Origin: Solirubrobacter deserti
GTDB taxonomy: Bacteria; Actinomycetota; Thermoleophilia; Solirubrobacterales; Solirubrobacteraceae
DNA: 64,000 bases
Reading direction: 5' to 3'
NCBI RefSeq assembly: GCF_003344625.1
Contig: NZ_QPKJ02000006.1
Coordinates: 124,001 to 188,000, forward strand
In this document: positions 7,983 to 16,418 of the stretch, piece after piece
Layout of the letters: each line of letters starts with the position of its first letter
Numbering within the stretch: the stretch's first letter is position 1
Notes under the pieces: model-generated
Databases searched by the model: none
The model's input: only the letters and a program-made list of their open reading frames with translations
Told to the model about the DNA's origin: nothing
Translations under genes and position numbers: made by a program

Positions 7983-8915
7983 CTAGAACTCGACCTGGCA
8001 TTTGCCGGCCTGCAGCTCGGCCTTGTCCTGCTCCGTCAGCGCGGAACACGCCTTCACGTTGAGCGTCTCCAGCCGGTGGGCCAACGCCTTCAGGGCCTCC
8101 ATGACGCCTCGGTCCAGCCCACCCGGCTCGAGCATCTTGACGATCTCCCCGCCCTCGGTCTTCTGCTCGATCTTCGTGCCGGGCGCTTTCTCCTTGGTCA
8201 CCGTGCGATTGAGATCGAGATAGGCGAGGTTCATCCCCGTGAGCGCTCGGTAGCACTCGACCGTCATGAACGAGCACTGCACCAGACGCAGCACCTGCAG
8301 CGGCAGGGACCGCAGGGACTCGAGGTTGTCGCTCGGCGTCGCAGCCTTCTTCGGCGAGTACACGGCCAGATAGGTCAGCTTCGGCAGCTGCAGCATCGCC
8401 GCCGGCCATTCCGCGGGAAGCGTGCAATGGCTGAGCTCGAGTCGCTCGAGTTGCCGCATTGCCAGCAGCGCCTTCCACTGGTTCTTGTTGGCGACCAGAT
8501 CCACCCATTTCAGGTGCAGGCTGGTCCGCTCCGTGCCGCCGATTTGCGACGCATCTCCTACTTCAGCGCGTGGGATCTCCTCGTAGACGTGGCCGAGGTT
8601 GGTGTTGAGAGCGGCCGGAAGGAAAGCACTTCTCCACCGTTGCGCGCTCACCGGGCGATACCGGCCCATGTCGTCCTCCGCGACGACGCGCTCGCTCACT
8701 TCCCCGTTCTCTTCGACGAGGATGCGCCTCGTCGCCTCCGGGGCCATCATCCGACAGACCGCTGCGTTGCCCGCGGTGCGCTGCAGCGCCAGCACCTGCG
8801 CGGGCAGGAGAGGCAGCCCCGGCGCCCAGCGCGCGGGTGCGTCGAGAGCACGCGCAGCGTCCGAGTCCGCGGTCGGCGACCGCGCCCCGTCGATCCGCTC
8901 GACGTCCTTCCCCAT
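7983..8915 (-). CDS. LRR-like protein with N-terminal LALQRTAGNAAV tag
   Basis: 310 aa; AAAGGAGCG precedes the ATG. Residues 1-40 are disordered. Residues about 41-56 carry VLALQRTAGNAAVCRM, a short motif that recurs in actinobacterial proteins around DUF4157 and contractile-injection-system loci. From about residue 130 to the end the protein is a leucine-rich-repeat-like array (LKWVDLVANKNQW, LERLELSHCTLP, LTYLAVYSP, LQVLRLVQCSF, LAYLDLNRT, LETLNVKAC). There is no signal peptide or membrane segment. An LRR body suggests protein binding; the tag suggests it could be a cargo or scaffold partner, but no injection-system gene is in the window. It shares the tag with the protein at 19076-20491 and nothing else visible. 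Confidence 0.75.
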   Translation of the reverse strand: MGKDVERIDGARSPTADSDAARALDAPARWAPGLPLLPAQVLALQRTAGNAAVCRMMAPEATRRILVEENGEVSERVVAEDDMGRYRPVSAQRWRSAFLPAALNTNLGHVYEEIPRAEVGDASQIGGTERTSLHLKWVDLVANKNQWKALLAMRQLERLELSHCTLPAEWPAAMLQLPKLTYLAVYSPKKAATPSDNLESLRSLPLQVLRLVQCSFMTVECYRALTGMNLAYLDLNRTVTKEKAPGTKIEQKTEGGEIVKMLEPGGLDRGVMEALKALAHRLETLNVKACSALTEQDKAELQAGKCQVEF

Positions 8916-9011
8916 CGAGCCACGCTCCTTTGCAACCCGCGATCGCTGAACGAAGCCTGATCACTATACGATCCCGCGCGCGGCGGCGGCACCCCCGTGC
9001 AAGGAGCTCAG

Positions 9012-10493
9012 CTAGCGGGCGGTGACGACCATGTCCGTGACCTCCGCGCCGCGGTCGAGCCCCGTGACGACGACCTCATCCGCGCCGCGGGGCACGTTCA
9101 GGCGGACAAGGGCGAAGCGTTCCACAGGGCTCGTGATCTCGGTGGACGCGTCACCCGCGACCACGCGCGCCGAGCCGCGGACCGCCAGGGACAGCTCGAA
9201 CGGCCCAGTGCCACCCCACGGCCACGCGAACTCCTCTCCGGGCGTCAGCCACCGCACCGCCTCGTCCTCCACGTGGGACGTGACCCGGCACTCGAGCAAC
9301 TCGCCGTCGCACGCCAGGTCGGGCGTGTGCAGCCCGCGCGTCTGCAGGCGCAACCGGCCGTCCACCCACACCCGCATGCCGAGCCAGCCCTGGCTGATGC
9401 GCACGCGCCACGGGCGCGGCGAGGGGTCCAGGTCGAGCGTCAGCTCGCCGATCGACAGCCGCGGCCCCTGCACGAACAGGTCGGCGTGCCAGAAGGGCAC
9501 GGCCGCGTCGTGCACGGGACCGGGCGGCACGGGCTGCGGGTCCTCGGTCGGGTGCCCGACGGCGGCGCCGGAGCCGATCACGGGCCGGTCTCCACACCAA
9601 TGCACGCGGTCCAGGTGGACCTTGCGGCCGGGCTGCCCGCGGTCGTAGCCGTGGTAGACGGCGTAGGTGGTGACGCCGTCGGGCGCGAGGATCACGCTGT
9701 GGTGGCCCGGGCCGGTGATCCGCTCGCCGCTGCGCAGGATCGGGTCGGGGTCCTTCACCCACGGCCCGCGCAGCGTGCGCGCGGAGGTGAGCCCGATGCC
9801 GTACGTCGCGTCGCGGTAGTGCGAGCCGGAGTACAGCTGGTGGTAGCGCCCGCGGCGCTTGAGCACCCACGAGCCCTCGTTCCAGTAGGCGTCGCCGGCC
9901 GCCGAGCCTTCCCAGCGCTGGCTCGGGAAGGCGACCGGCGTGGGGTTGCCCTCGAGCTCCGCCGGACCGACCAGGCGGTCCACCACGTTGCCGCTGCCGG
10001 GCTGGTCGCCGAAGCGCGTAGCGCCCGTGCGGATGTTGTAGAAGAGCCACAGCGACCCGTCCTCATCCTGGAACGGGTGCCCGTCGATCGACCACACGTC
10101 GGTGACCAGCGGCGCGTCGTCGAGCACGAACGGCCCGAGCGGGTTGTCCGCACGCGCGACGCCCTGCCGGCGCGCGCTCTCGACGCCGTGCCCGTCGGGC
10201 CGGATCCGGGTGCCGGCCACGTACATGTAGAACGTGCCCGCGTGGTACCTCACCTCGGGCGCCCACAGGTCGGTCTCGGCCCAGGTGCCGGGCTGGGGCT
10301 CGAGCGCGTGCCCCTCGAACTCCCAGTCCACGAGGTCGCCCGAGCGCCAGACCGACACGCCGAGGTCGCCGTCGTCGGTCGTGTGGTAGAGGAAGTACTC
10401 ACCCAGGTGCCGGATCACGAACGGGTCGCCGTGGTCGGCGCCACGGTCGTCCGTGATGACGGGGTTGACGAACGTCCGGCCCGCGTCAGGCAT
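9012..10493 (-). CDS. Glycoside hydrolase family 43 protein
   Basis: 493 aa. A five-bladed propeller of GH43 (arabinofuranosidase, xylosidase, galactofuranosidase-type activities) occupies residues about 5-330, with a C-terminal beta-sandwich. The three GH43 acidic positions are visible: the base Asp in DHGDPFVI, the pKa-modulating Asp in WSIDGHPF and the acid Glu in WNEGSWVL. There is no signal peptide, so it is probably cytoplasmic, which is unusual for a polysaccharide-degrading role. The ATG at 10493 overlaps the last 8 bases of the UDP-galactopyranose mutase gene, implying coupling; a furanoside (Galf or Araf) substrate is a reasonable inference. Confidence 0.87.
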   Translation of the reverse strand: MPDAGRTFVNPVITDDRGADHGDPFVIRHLGEYFLYHTTDDGDLGVSVWRSGDLVDWEFEGHALEPQPGTWAETDLWAPEVRYHAGTFYMYVAGTRIRPDGHGVESARRQGVARADNPLGPFVLDDAPLVTDVWSIDGHPFQDEDGSLWLFYNIRTGATRFGDQPGSGNVVDRLVGPAELEGNPTPVAFPSQRWEGSAAGDAYWNEGSWVLKRRGRYHQLYSGSHYRDATYGIGLTSARTLRGPWVKDPDPILRSGERITGPGHHSVILAPDGVTTYAVYHGYDRGQPGRKVHLDRVHWCGDRPVIGSGAAVGHPTEDPQPVPPGPVHDAAVPFWHADLFVQGPRLSIGELTLDLDPSPRPWRVRISQGWLGMRVWVDGRLRLQTRGLHTPDLACDGELLECRVTSHVEDEAVRWLTPGEEFAWPWGGTGPFELSLAVRGSARVVAGDASTEITSPVERFALVRLNVPRGADEVVVTGLDRGAEVTDMVVTAR

Positions 10494-11628
10494 GCACGCC
10501 GACTGCCTCCAAGACCTCGGCGGAGGCGTCGATGGCCTGGCGCATGCAGTCGTCCATATCGATGTACCGGTAGTTCGCGAGCCGGCCCGCGAAGAACAGC
10601 TTCTCGCCGCCCACCTGTTCGCGCAGCTCGGCCTGATAGCGGTCGTTGAGCGTCCTGTTGCGCTCGGTCTCGATCGGGTAGTAGCGCGTCGGCGCGCCGG
10701 TGAACTCGAAGCCGAGCACGGTGCCCTCGCACCGCTGGCGGGAGGCGTGCTTGGTCTCGTGGATGCGGATGAACGGGAACTCGGCGCCGGGATAGTTGAC
10801 GACCATCGCGCCTTGCGCGAGGTCCTTGTGCGGGACGTAGACGCTGCGCACGTCGATGCCGCGCCAGTCGAGCCGGCCGAACCGCTCGCCGCAGAACACG
10901 TCGAGCGGGCAGGTGAGGACGATGCAGTCGGCACGCTGCTCGCGCGCGTGTGCGTCGAGGTTCTCCTGCGTCACGTCGACGTTGACGTGCAGCATGATCC
11001 GCGGGTCGTCGAGCAGGCCGTCGATCAGGTCCGTGTACCCGTTCGGACCCGCCGGCCAGCCCTGGAACGGGTCCGGGAACAGGTACGGGTCGTTGTCCCA
11101 GCGCACCGACACGCGCCGGGGCGCCCACTGCGCTGACAGCTCGCGCGCGGGGCGTCCCCACTGCTTCTCCGTGTACGGCCGGATGAAGCGCTCATAGAGG
11201 ATCGGCCCCATCAGCTCGAGGCACCACTCCTCGAAGTTCGCCGCCTGCGCACGCGCGGCCGCGTCCACGCCGCGGCGCTCCTCCAGCTGCGCGTGGATGT
11301 CCTGCGACTGCGACTGGCGGTCGATGTCCGAGAGCAGGATCGGCCAGTTGAGGATCTTGCCGTCGGCGAGGATGTCCACGCGGTGGCGGTAGTCGTTGAA
11401 CGGCGTCATCGCGTTGGCGAGCTCCCACACCTCCTCGTCCTCGGTGTGGAAGATGTGCGAGCCGTGCGGCTCATAGAGCACGCCGTTCAGGTGCTCGGAT
11501 CGGATCAACCCGCCCGGCACCACGTCGCGCTCGAGCAGCACCGTCTCCAGGCCGGCGCGAGCGAAGCAGTGCGCCAGCGTGCAGCCGGTCAGCCCGGCGC
11601 CGACGACGAGGATGCGAGGAGAGCTCAT
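10486..11628 (-). CDS. glf: UDP-galactopyranose mutase
   Basis: 380 aa, the usual length for bacterial Glf. It converts UDP-galactopyranose to UDP-galactofuranose with reduced FAD, supplying Galf for cell-surface glycans. The N-terminal FAD motif is clear (ILVVGAGLTGCTLAHCFARA), followed by the Glf-specific YEPHGSHIFHT and the active-site region FIRPYTEKQWGRP; the C-terminal YRYIDMDDCMRQAI contacts FAD. It is the middle gene of a minus-strand unit: polyol dehydrogenase (84 bases upstream), glf, GH43 (8-base overlap). The context points to envelope glycan synthesis. Confidence 0.95.
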   Translation of the reverse strand: MSSPRILVVGAGLTGCTLAHCFARAGLETVLLERDVVPGGLIRSEHLNGVLYEPHGSHIFHTEDEEVWELANAMTPFNDYRHRVDILADGKILNWPILLSDIDRQSQSQDIHAQLEERRGVDAAARAQAANFEEWCLELMGPILYERFIRPYTEKQWGRPARELSAQWAPRRVSVRWDNDPYLFPDPFQGWPAGPNGYTDLIDGLLDDPRIMLHVNVDVTQENLDAHAREQRADCIVLTCPLDVFCGERFGRLDWRGIDVRSVYVPHKDLAQGAMVVNYPGAEFPFIRIHETKHASRQRCEGTVLGFEFTGAPTRYYPIETERNRTLNDRYQAELREQVGGEKLFFAGRLANYRYIDMDDCMRQAIDASAEVLEAVGVHA

Positions 11629-11712
11629 CGCAGTGCCCCTACCGCCTGCAGGCGCTCGGCAACGATGATCTCGACAGCCTTCTGACCGATCGGCGCGCCG
11701 CGCGCCCGCGCT

Positions 11713-13197
11713 TCAGGAGTCGTCAGGCGCGCCCATCCGCTCGAGCGTGGCCCGCGCGCCGCGCTCGTACAGTGAGCGCAGCGCCCAGCGGTAGGCGGCG
11801 ACGAAGCGCTCGTCGTCGGCGAGGCCGCCGAAGAGCTCGCGGTCCGCGATGAACGCGTCGGGGTCCTCCCGCTGACGGCGCGCAGCCGCGGTCAGGCGAT
11901 CCGACAGCCGGTCGACGACCGCGATCGGCTCGCCCTGTTCGTCGACGCCCTCCGCGTACCGGGCCCACGCCGCCAGCACCGCGGCGGAGCGCTTGATCTC
12001 CCCACCCGCCGCGAGCCGCTCGCGGACCACGGGCAGCAGGAACTTCGGGATGCGATCCGAGCTCTCCGCGCACAGGCGCGGGATCGTGTCGCGTACCGCC
12101 GGGCTGGAGAAGCGCTCGATCAGGGCGTCCTTGTACTCATCGAGGTCGATGCTCGGCACCGGCGGCACCGCCGGGGTGCCCTCCTCGTCGAGGTACGCGC
12201 GCACGAAGCGCCGCAGCAGCGGGTCGCGCATCGCCTCGTCGACGTACCGGTAGCCCGCCAGGTACGCGAAGTAGCCGAGCGCCTGGTGGCCGGCGTTCAG
12301 CAGCCGGAGCTTCATCAGCTCGTACGGACGGACGTCGGTCACCACCTGCACGCCCGCGTGCTCGTAGGGCGGGCGCCCGCAGGCGAAGTCGTCCTCCAGC
12401 ACCCACTGCGTGTACGGCTCGCACACCACGGGCCACCGGTCGTCGACGCCGAAGCGCTCACGCAGCGCCTCGCGGTCTGCGTCGGTGGTCTGCGGCGTGA
12501 TCCGGTCGACCATCGAGTTCGGGAACCGGACGTGGGCCCCGACCCAGGCGCCGAGCGCCGGATCGCGCAGGCGCGCGAACGCGGTGAACGCGCGGCGGGC
12601 GAGGTGGCCGTTGCCCTCCAGGTTGTCCATCGACATCACCGTGAAGGCACCCAGCCCGCGGTCCCGGCGCCGCCGCAGCGCCTCGGTGACGAGACCGAAC
12701 GTCGTCCGTGGCGTGGCTCCGGGCCTCAGGTCCGCGACGATCGAAGGCGCGTCTGCGTCGAACTCGCCCGTGACGTGGTGCAGGTTGTAGCCACCCTCGG
12801 TGACCGTCAGCGACACGATCCGGGTCGAGGCCGCGGCCATCGCCTCGATCGCCGCCTGCGGGTCGTCGGGCGCGAGCACGTAGCCCACGATCGCGCCCAT
12901 CGCGGCGGGCTCCAACGTGCCGTCCGGGTGCTTGACGATCAGCGTGTAGAGCCCGTCCTGCGCGTCCATCACGTCCTTCATGCGCCGGTCGGCCTCCAGC
13001 ACCCCCAGCCCGCGGATCGCCCAGTCGAGCGCCTCACCGCGGCTCATCAGCCGCTCGTGGTACATGGCCTGATGCGCGCGGTGGAACCCGCCGACGCCGA
13101 TGTGCACGACCCCTTCGGTCAGCCGAGCGCGGTCGTAGCTGGGGGTGGCGATGCGCTCCGCGCAGGCGGCGAGCGTGGCGCGGCCGAGTGGGACCAT
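11713..13197 (-). CDS. Mannitol dehydrogenase family polyol dehydrogenase (copy 1)
   Basis: 494 aa, the usual size of the polyol-specific long-chain dehydrogenase family (mannitol 2-dehydrogenase, fructuronate reductase, mannitol-1-phosphate dehydrogenase). The N-terminal Rossmann region begins VVHIGVGGFHRAHQAMY, and the catalytic K-x4-N-x2-H is present (MKLRLLNAGHQALGY). The ATG at 13197 was chosen over upstream in-frame starts because the extension is Arg-rich and lacks homology-like sequence. It leads the glf-GH43 unit. A second paralogue lies 3.2 kb away on the opposite strand (16419-17846), sharing the GVDDRWPV and DRITPxTT blocks. Polyol and cofactor are not deducible. Confidence 0.88.
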   Translation of the reverse strand: MVPLGRATLAACAERIATPSYDRARLTEGVVHIGVGGFHRAHQAMYHERLMSRGEALDWAIRGLGVLEADRRMKDVMDAQDGLYTLIVKHPDGTLEPAAMGAIVGYVLAPDDPQAAIEAMAAASTRIVSLTVTEGGYNLHHVTGEFDADAPSIVADLRPGATPRTTFGLVTEALRRRRDRGLGAFTVMSMDNLEGNGHLARRAFTAFARLRDPALGAWVGAHVRFPNSMVDRITPQTTDADREALRERFGVDDRWPVVCEPYTQWVLEDDFACGRPPYEHAGVQVVTDVRPYELMKLRLLNAGHQALGYFAYLAGYRYVDEAMRDPLLRRFVRAYLDEEGTPAVPPVPSIDLDEYKDALIERFSSPAVRDTIPRLCAESSDRIPKFLLPVVRERLAAGGEIKRSAAVLAAWARYAEGVDEQGEPIAVVDRLSDRLTAAARRQREDPDAFIADRELFGGLADDERFVAAYRWALRSLYERGARATLERMGAPDDS

Positions 13198-13526
13198 CGC
13201 GTGCCACCGTAGAGACCGCAGCGGGACCGCGTCACGCCCACCGACCGTGACCCGCTGGCCGACGCGCGCGCCGCGCTGGCCGCTCGCGGTGGCGATGACA
13301 CGCACCGCGTCGCCTCCGAAATCCCTGCACGCACGCGCTTTCGGAGGCCAACCTGGCACCGCGGAGTCATCCAGGTGACGGTGAGCCGCGGTCGTCGCTC
13401 GTACACCGAGCGTTCACCACCGGTTCACATCTGGACAGGACGGATCCACTTCCGAAGGACGGCACGCGAGCGCAAGCCGAGCGCGCTGCCGGACTCGGCT
13501 CGTCTTTCTCGATCCGGAGTCCTCTC
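13198..13526. promoter_or_regulatory. Divergent intergenic region between two polymer-gene units
   Basis: 329 bases without a supported gene, between the minus-strand polyol dehydrogenase/glf/GH43 unit and the plus-strand NTP transferase/G1P dehydrogenase unit. It must hold both promoters. Two GTTCAC direct repeats spaced about one helical turn apart sit near 13411-13428. GGAG at 13516 is the likely ribosome-binding site for the GTG at 13527. I see no clear sigma-factor hexamers. Confidence 0.45.
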
Positions 13527-14273
13527 GTGCGCTCATCTGTTGTTGGCCCTGTTCATGTGGTCGTGCTCGCGGCCGGCCGTGGTAGCCGGCTCGGCGCGCT
13601 GGGCGACGCCACACCGAAGTGGCTGCTGCGCGTCGGCGCCCGCACGCTGGCCGACCGTCAGCTCGCCGGTATACGCGCAGCCGGCGAGGCCGTCGCTTCG
13701 GTGTCGGTGGTCGTCGGCCATGCCGCCGAGGTGATCGAGGACACGCTCGACGGCAGCGTGCGCGTGATCCGCAACCCGCAGTTCGAGACGCGCAACAACT
13801 GGTGGTCCGTGCTGCTGGCCCTGCGCGAGCTCCCGCAGGACGGCCCCGTGGCGATCCTCAACGCCGACCTGCTGATCGACCCCGAGCAGATCGCCTCGTT
13901 CCTGAGCGGCCCGCGGGACGACGGGCTGATGGCCGTCGACCTCGAGCAGCGCGTCACCGACGAGTCCATGAAGGTCGAGCTGCGCGCCGACGGCACGATC
14001 GCCAAGATCGGCAAGGTCGGCATCGACGCCCCCGCCGGCGAGTACGTCGGGATGCTGATGGCGCAGGGCGCGACGTTGCGCGCCTTCCGGGACCAGCTGG
14101 AGGCGTTCACGGCCGACCCGGCGTGCGAGAACGAGTGGTACGAAGGTGCGATCGGTCGCGGCGCGGGCGAAGGCGTGCCCTGGCGCGTGTGGCCCGTGCG
14201 CTCCGGCGGCTGGGTCGAGATCGACGACGACCGGGACCTGTCCGCCGCCGAAGCGTTAGGAGCGGCGGCGTGA
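13527..14273 (+). CDS. NTP transferase (sugar- or polyol-phosphate nucleotidyltransferase, LicC/MobA-like)
   Basis: 248 aa. Small single-domain nucleotidyltransferase of the GT-A-like fold, which activates a phosphorylated head group with CTP or another NTP. The nucleotide loop (VVLAAGRGSRLGALGDATPK) is intact with its conserved Lys, and the metal Asp is in ILNADLLIDP; the segment NNWWSVLLAL resembles LicC-type cytidylyltransferases. The start is GTG at 13527, preceded by GGAG. Its stop overlaps the GTG of the glycerol-1-phosphate dehydrogenase (GTGA), so the two are translationally coupled. The natural inference is that it activates the product of the next gene, giving an NDP-glycerol. Confidence 0.82.
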   Translation: MRSSVVGPVHVVVLAAGRGSRLGALGDATPKWLLRVGARTLADRQLAGIRAAGEAVASVSVVVGHAAEVIEDTLDGSVRVIRNPQFETRNNWWSVLLALRELPQDGPVAILNADLLIDPEQIASFLSGPRDDGLMAVDLEQRVTDESMKVELRADGTIAKIGKVGIDAPAGEYVGMLMAQGATLRAFRDQLEAFTADPACENEWYEGAIGRGAGEGVPWRVWPVRSGGWVEIDDDRDLSAAEALGAAA

Positions 14274-15388
14274 GCGCCCGCCAGGTCCTGATCCCACGCC
14301 TGCTGCATGTCGGCACGGGCTGCCTGCGGGATGTCGGCCCGCTGCTGGCCGACCACGACTTCGACCTGCGCTGCGTGCTGGTCGGCAGCGGCCGCGGAGC
14401 GTCGCGCATGCTGGCCGAGGCGGTCGTCGAAGGGCTTCGCCGGGCCGACGTGCGCGTCGTCGTCGTCTCCCAGCTCGCCGGCCGGCTCGACCAGGCCGCA
14501 TCGATCGCGTCGACGATCATCGAGGAGGGCGTGACCGCGGCCGTGGCCGTCGGCGGCGGCCGCGTGCTGGACACGGTCAAGCTCGCGGCGGCCCGCACGG
14601 ACGTCGATTTCGTGAGCGTCCCGACGGCGGTCTCCAACGACGGCATCAGCTCGCCCGTCGCCTCGCTGGTCGGCAAGGACGGCGCCCGCGCGACGCACTC
14701 CGCACGGATGCCCTGCGGCATCGTCGTCGACGTCGCGGCGATCGGCAGCGCGCCGCCCGCGACCATCCGCGCCGGCGTCGGCGACCTCGTGAGCAACCTG
14801 ACCGCCTGCCTGGACTGGCGGCTCGCGGACCGCGAAGGGCGCGAGCAGTACGACGCGTACGCGGCCATGATCGCCGAGAGCGCGGCGCGGCCGGCGCTGG
14901 AGCTCGACGAGGTGACGTCCAGCGCGTCGCACGAAGTGCTCGCGCAGGGGCTGCTGCTCAGCGGTCTCGCCATGGCCGCCTCCGGCACGAGCCGCCCGTG
15001 CAGCGGCGCCGAGCACCTGATCTCCCACGCGCTGGACGCCCGCCTCGGGCGCGGCGCCGCCCTGCACGGCGAGCAGGTCGCCCTCGGCACCCTGGTCGCC
15101 GCGGCCGCGCACAACTCCGCGCTCCTCCCGGCTCTGCAGAGCCTCTACCTGCGTCTCGGCCTGCCGCTGCGCCCGGACGACGTGGGCCTGACCACCGCGC
15201 AACTGGTGGACGCCGTCCAGGCCGGGCCGGCGCTGCGCCCCGACCGCTGGACGATCCTGTCCGACGAGCGCTTCCGCCACCGCATGGAGGCTGAAGCGCT
15301 CGTCGCGGGCGCGATGGGCTACCGCCCCGTGGCGGTGCCGAGCACGCGCTCGATCACCCGTTCCGTCGCAGCGCCGTCCTCGAGATGA
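14270..15388 (+). CDS. sn-Glycerol-1-phosphate dehydrogenase (EgsA/AraM family)
   Basis: 372 aa. NAD(P)H-dependent reduction of dihydroxyacetone phosphate to sn-glycerol-1-phosphate, the archaeal lipid enantiomer; bacterial AraM homologues do the same reaction. Family features are the nucleotide-binding VAVGGGRVLDTVKLAA, the SVPTAVSNDGISSPVAS substrate loop, the metal-ligand segment GVGDLVSNLTACLDWRLA (Asp), and two metal His in GAEHLISHALD and LHGEQVALGT. These match G1P dehydrogenase rather than glycerol or alcohol dehydrogenases. GTG start coupled to the NTP transferase. Its last 70 bases overlap the convergent glycerophosphotransferase gene, so its final 20 or so residues (Ser/Arg-rich) may be non-essential. 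Confidence 0.88.
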   Translation: MSARQVLIPRLLHVGTGCLRDVGPLLADHDFDLRCVLVGSGRGASRMLAEAVVEGLRRADVRVVVVSQLAGRLDQAASIASTIIEEGVTAAVAVGGGRVLDTVKLAAARTDVDFVSVPTAVSNDGISSPVASLVGKDGARATHSARMPCGIVVDVAAIGSAPPATIRAGVGDLVSNLTACLDWRLADREGREQYDAYAAMIAESAARPALELDEVTSSASHEVLAQGLLLSGLAMAASGTSRPCSGAEHLISHALDARLGRGAALHGEQVALGTLVAAAAHNSALLPALQSLYLRLGLPLRPDDVGLTTAQLVDAVQAGPALRPDRWTILSDERFRHRMEAEALVAGAMGYRPVAVPSTRSITRSVAAPSSR

Positions 15389-16389
15389 GAGAAGCGCTCC
15401 TGGAACGCCACGTACCGGTCCTGATAGTCCGCAGTCACCTGGTCGAGCCCTCGCAGGGCAGCGACGAGCTCGTCGGTGGTCTCGAGCAGCGGGCCGGGCG
15501 CGACCGGCCCGAAGTCGAAGTAGAAGCCGCGCAGGTTGTCGCGATAGGCGGCGAGGTCGTAGGTGAAGAACAGCTGCGGCTTGCCGGTCACGGCGAAGTC
15601 GAACATCACCGACGAGTAGTCCGTCACGAGCACGTCGGCGGCGAGGTAGAGCTCGCTCACGTCGGGATGCGCGGAGACGTCACGGACGCCCGGATGGTCG
15701 ATCGGCGCCAGCCGGCCCGTGAGCATGTAGTGCAGGCGCAGCAGCAGGAAATGGTCCTCGCCGAGCGCGTCGAGCGCGCGCTCGACCTCGAGGGCCAGCT
15801 CCACGGGGGCGGCGCCACCGCTGAAGACGAAGTCGTCACGCCACGTCGGCGCGTACAGGACGGCGCGCGCGCCGTCGGGGATGCCGAGCTGCTCGCGCAC
15901 GCGAGCACGGACGGCGTCACGGCCGGGCGAGCTGAGGATGTCGTTGCGGGGATAGCCCGTCTCGAGCACCTCGCCCTCGAAGCGGAAGGCCTGCCGCAGC
16001 AGCGGCGTGCTGGCGTGGTTGGGCGAGACCAGCAGGTCCCAGCGGTCGACGTCGCGCTGCAGGCGCTCGAGGCGGCCTTCCGGTGCCCACAGCACGTCCC
16101 AGTGGATCCGCTTGAGCGGCGTGCCGTGCCAGGTCTGCAGGTACACGGTGCCGGCCGGCTTGGTCCACTCGACCTCGGTGTGCGTGTTGGCCACGACGAC
16201 ATCGGCGGACTGGAGCGCGGCGATGCTCTCCGCCGACCCGAGATCGACCGTTTGCACGCCTTCCGGGAACGAGCTGCGGTGGACCGGGTCGGCGAGCCAG
16301 AGGTGCTCGTGCTCCGGCCCCAGCGCCTCGAAGATGGTCCGCGGACTGTCCGAGAAGCGACCGGCGAAGCTGTTGTAGACGAAACGCAT
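15319..16389 (-). CDS. CDP-glycerol glycerophosphotransferase family protein (TagB/TagF-like)
   Basis: 356 aa, a short form comprising the GT-B catalytic half of teichoic acid polymerases or primases. It transfers polyol-phosphate units from a CDP-polyol to a growing chain at the inner membrane face. Family signatures are YLQTWHGTPLKRIHWD, then VLETGYPRNDIL, VLYAPTWRDD, LLLRLHYM, and the CDP-binding VTDYSSVMFDFAVTGKP. The start MRFVYNSFAG at 16389 is chosen by GTAGGTG upstream. It is convergent with the NTP transferase/G1P dehydrogenase pair and divergent from polyol dehydrogenase 2, so it shares the island without sharing their transcript. The family usually uses sn-glycerol-3-phosphate; here the neighbour suggests glycerol-1-phosphate or another polyol. 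Confidence 0.88.
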   Translation of the reverse strand: MRFVYNSFAGRFSDSPRTIFEALGPEHEHLWLADPVHRSSFPEGVQTVDLGSAESIAALQSADVVVANTHTEVEWTKPAGTVYLQTWHGTPLKRIHWDVLWAPEGRLERLQRDVDRWDLLVSPNHASTPLLRQAFRFEGEVLETGYPRNDILSSPGRDAVRARVREQLGIPDGARAVLYAPTWRDDFVFSGGAAPVELALEVERALDALGEDHFLLLRLHYMLTGRLAPIDHPGVRDVSAHPDVSELYLAADVLVTDYSSVMFDFAVTGKPQLFFTYDLAAYRDNLRGFYFDFGPVAPGPLLETTDELVAALRGLDQVTADYQDRYVAFQERFSHLEDGAATERVIERVLGTATGR

Positions 16390-16418
16390 CCTGAGTGCAC
16401 CTACCACGGGGGTGCGTC

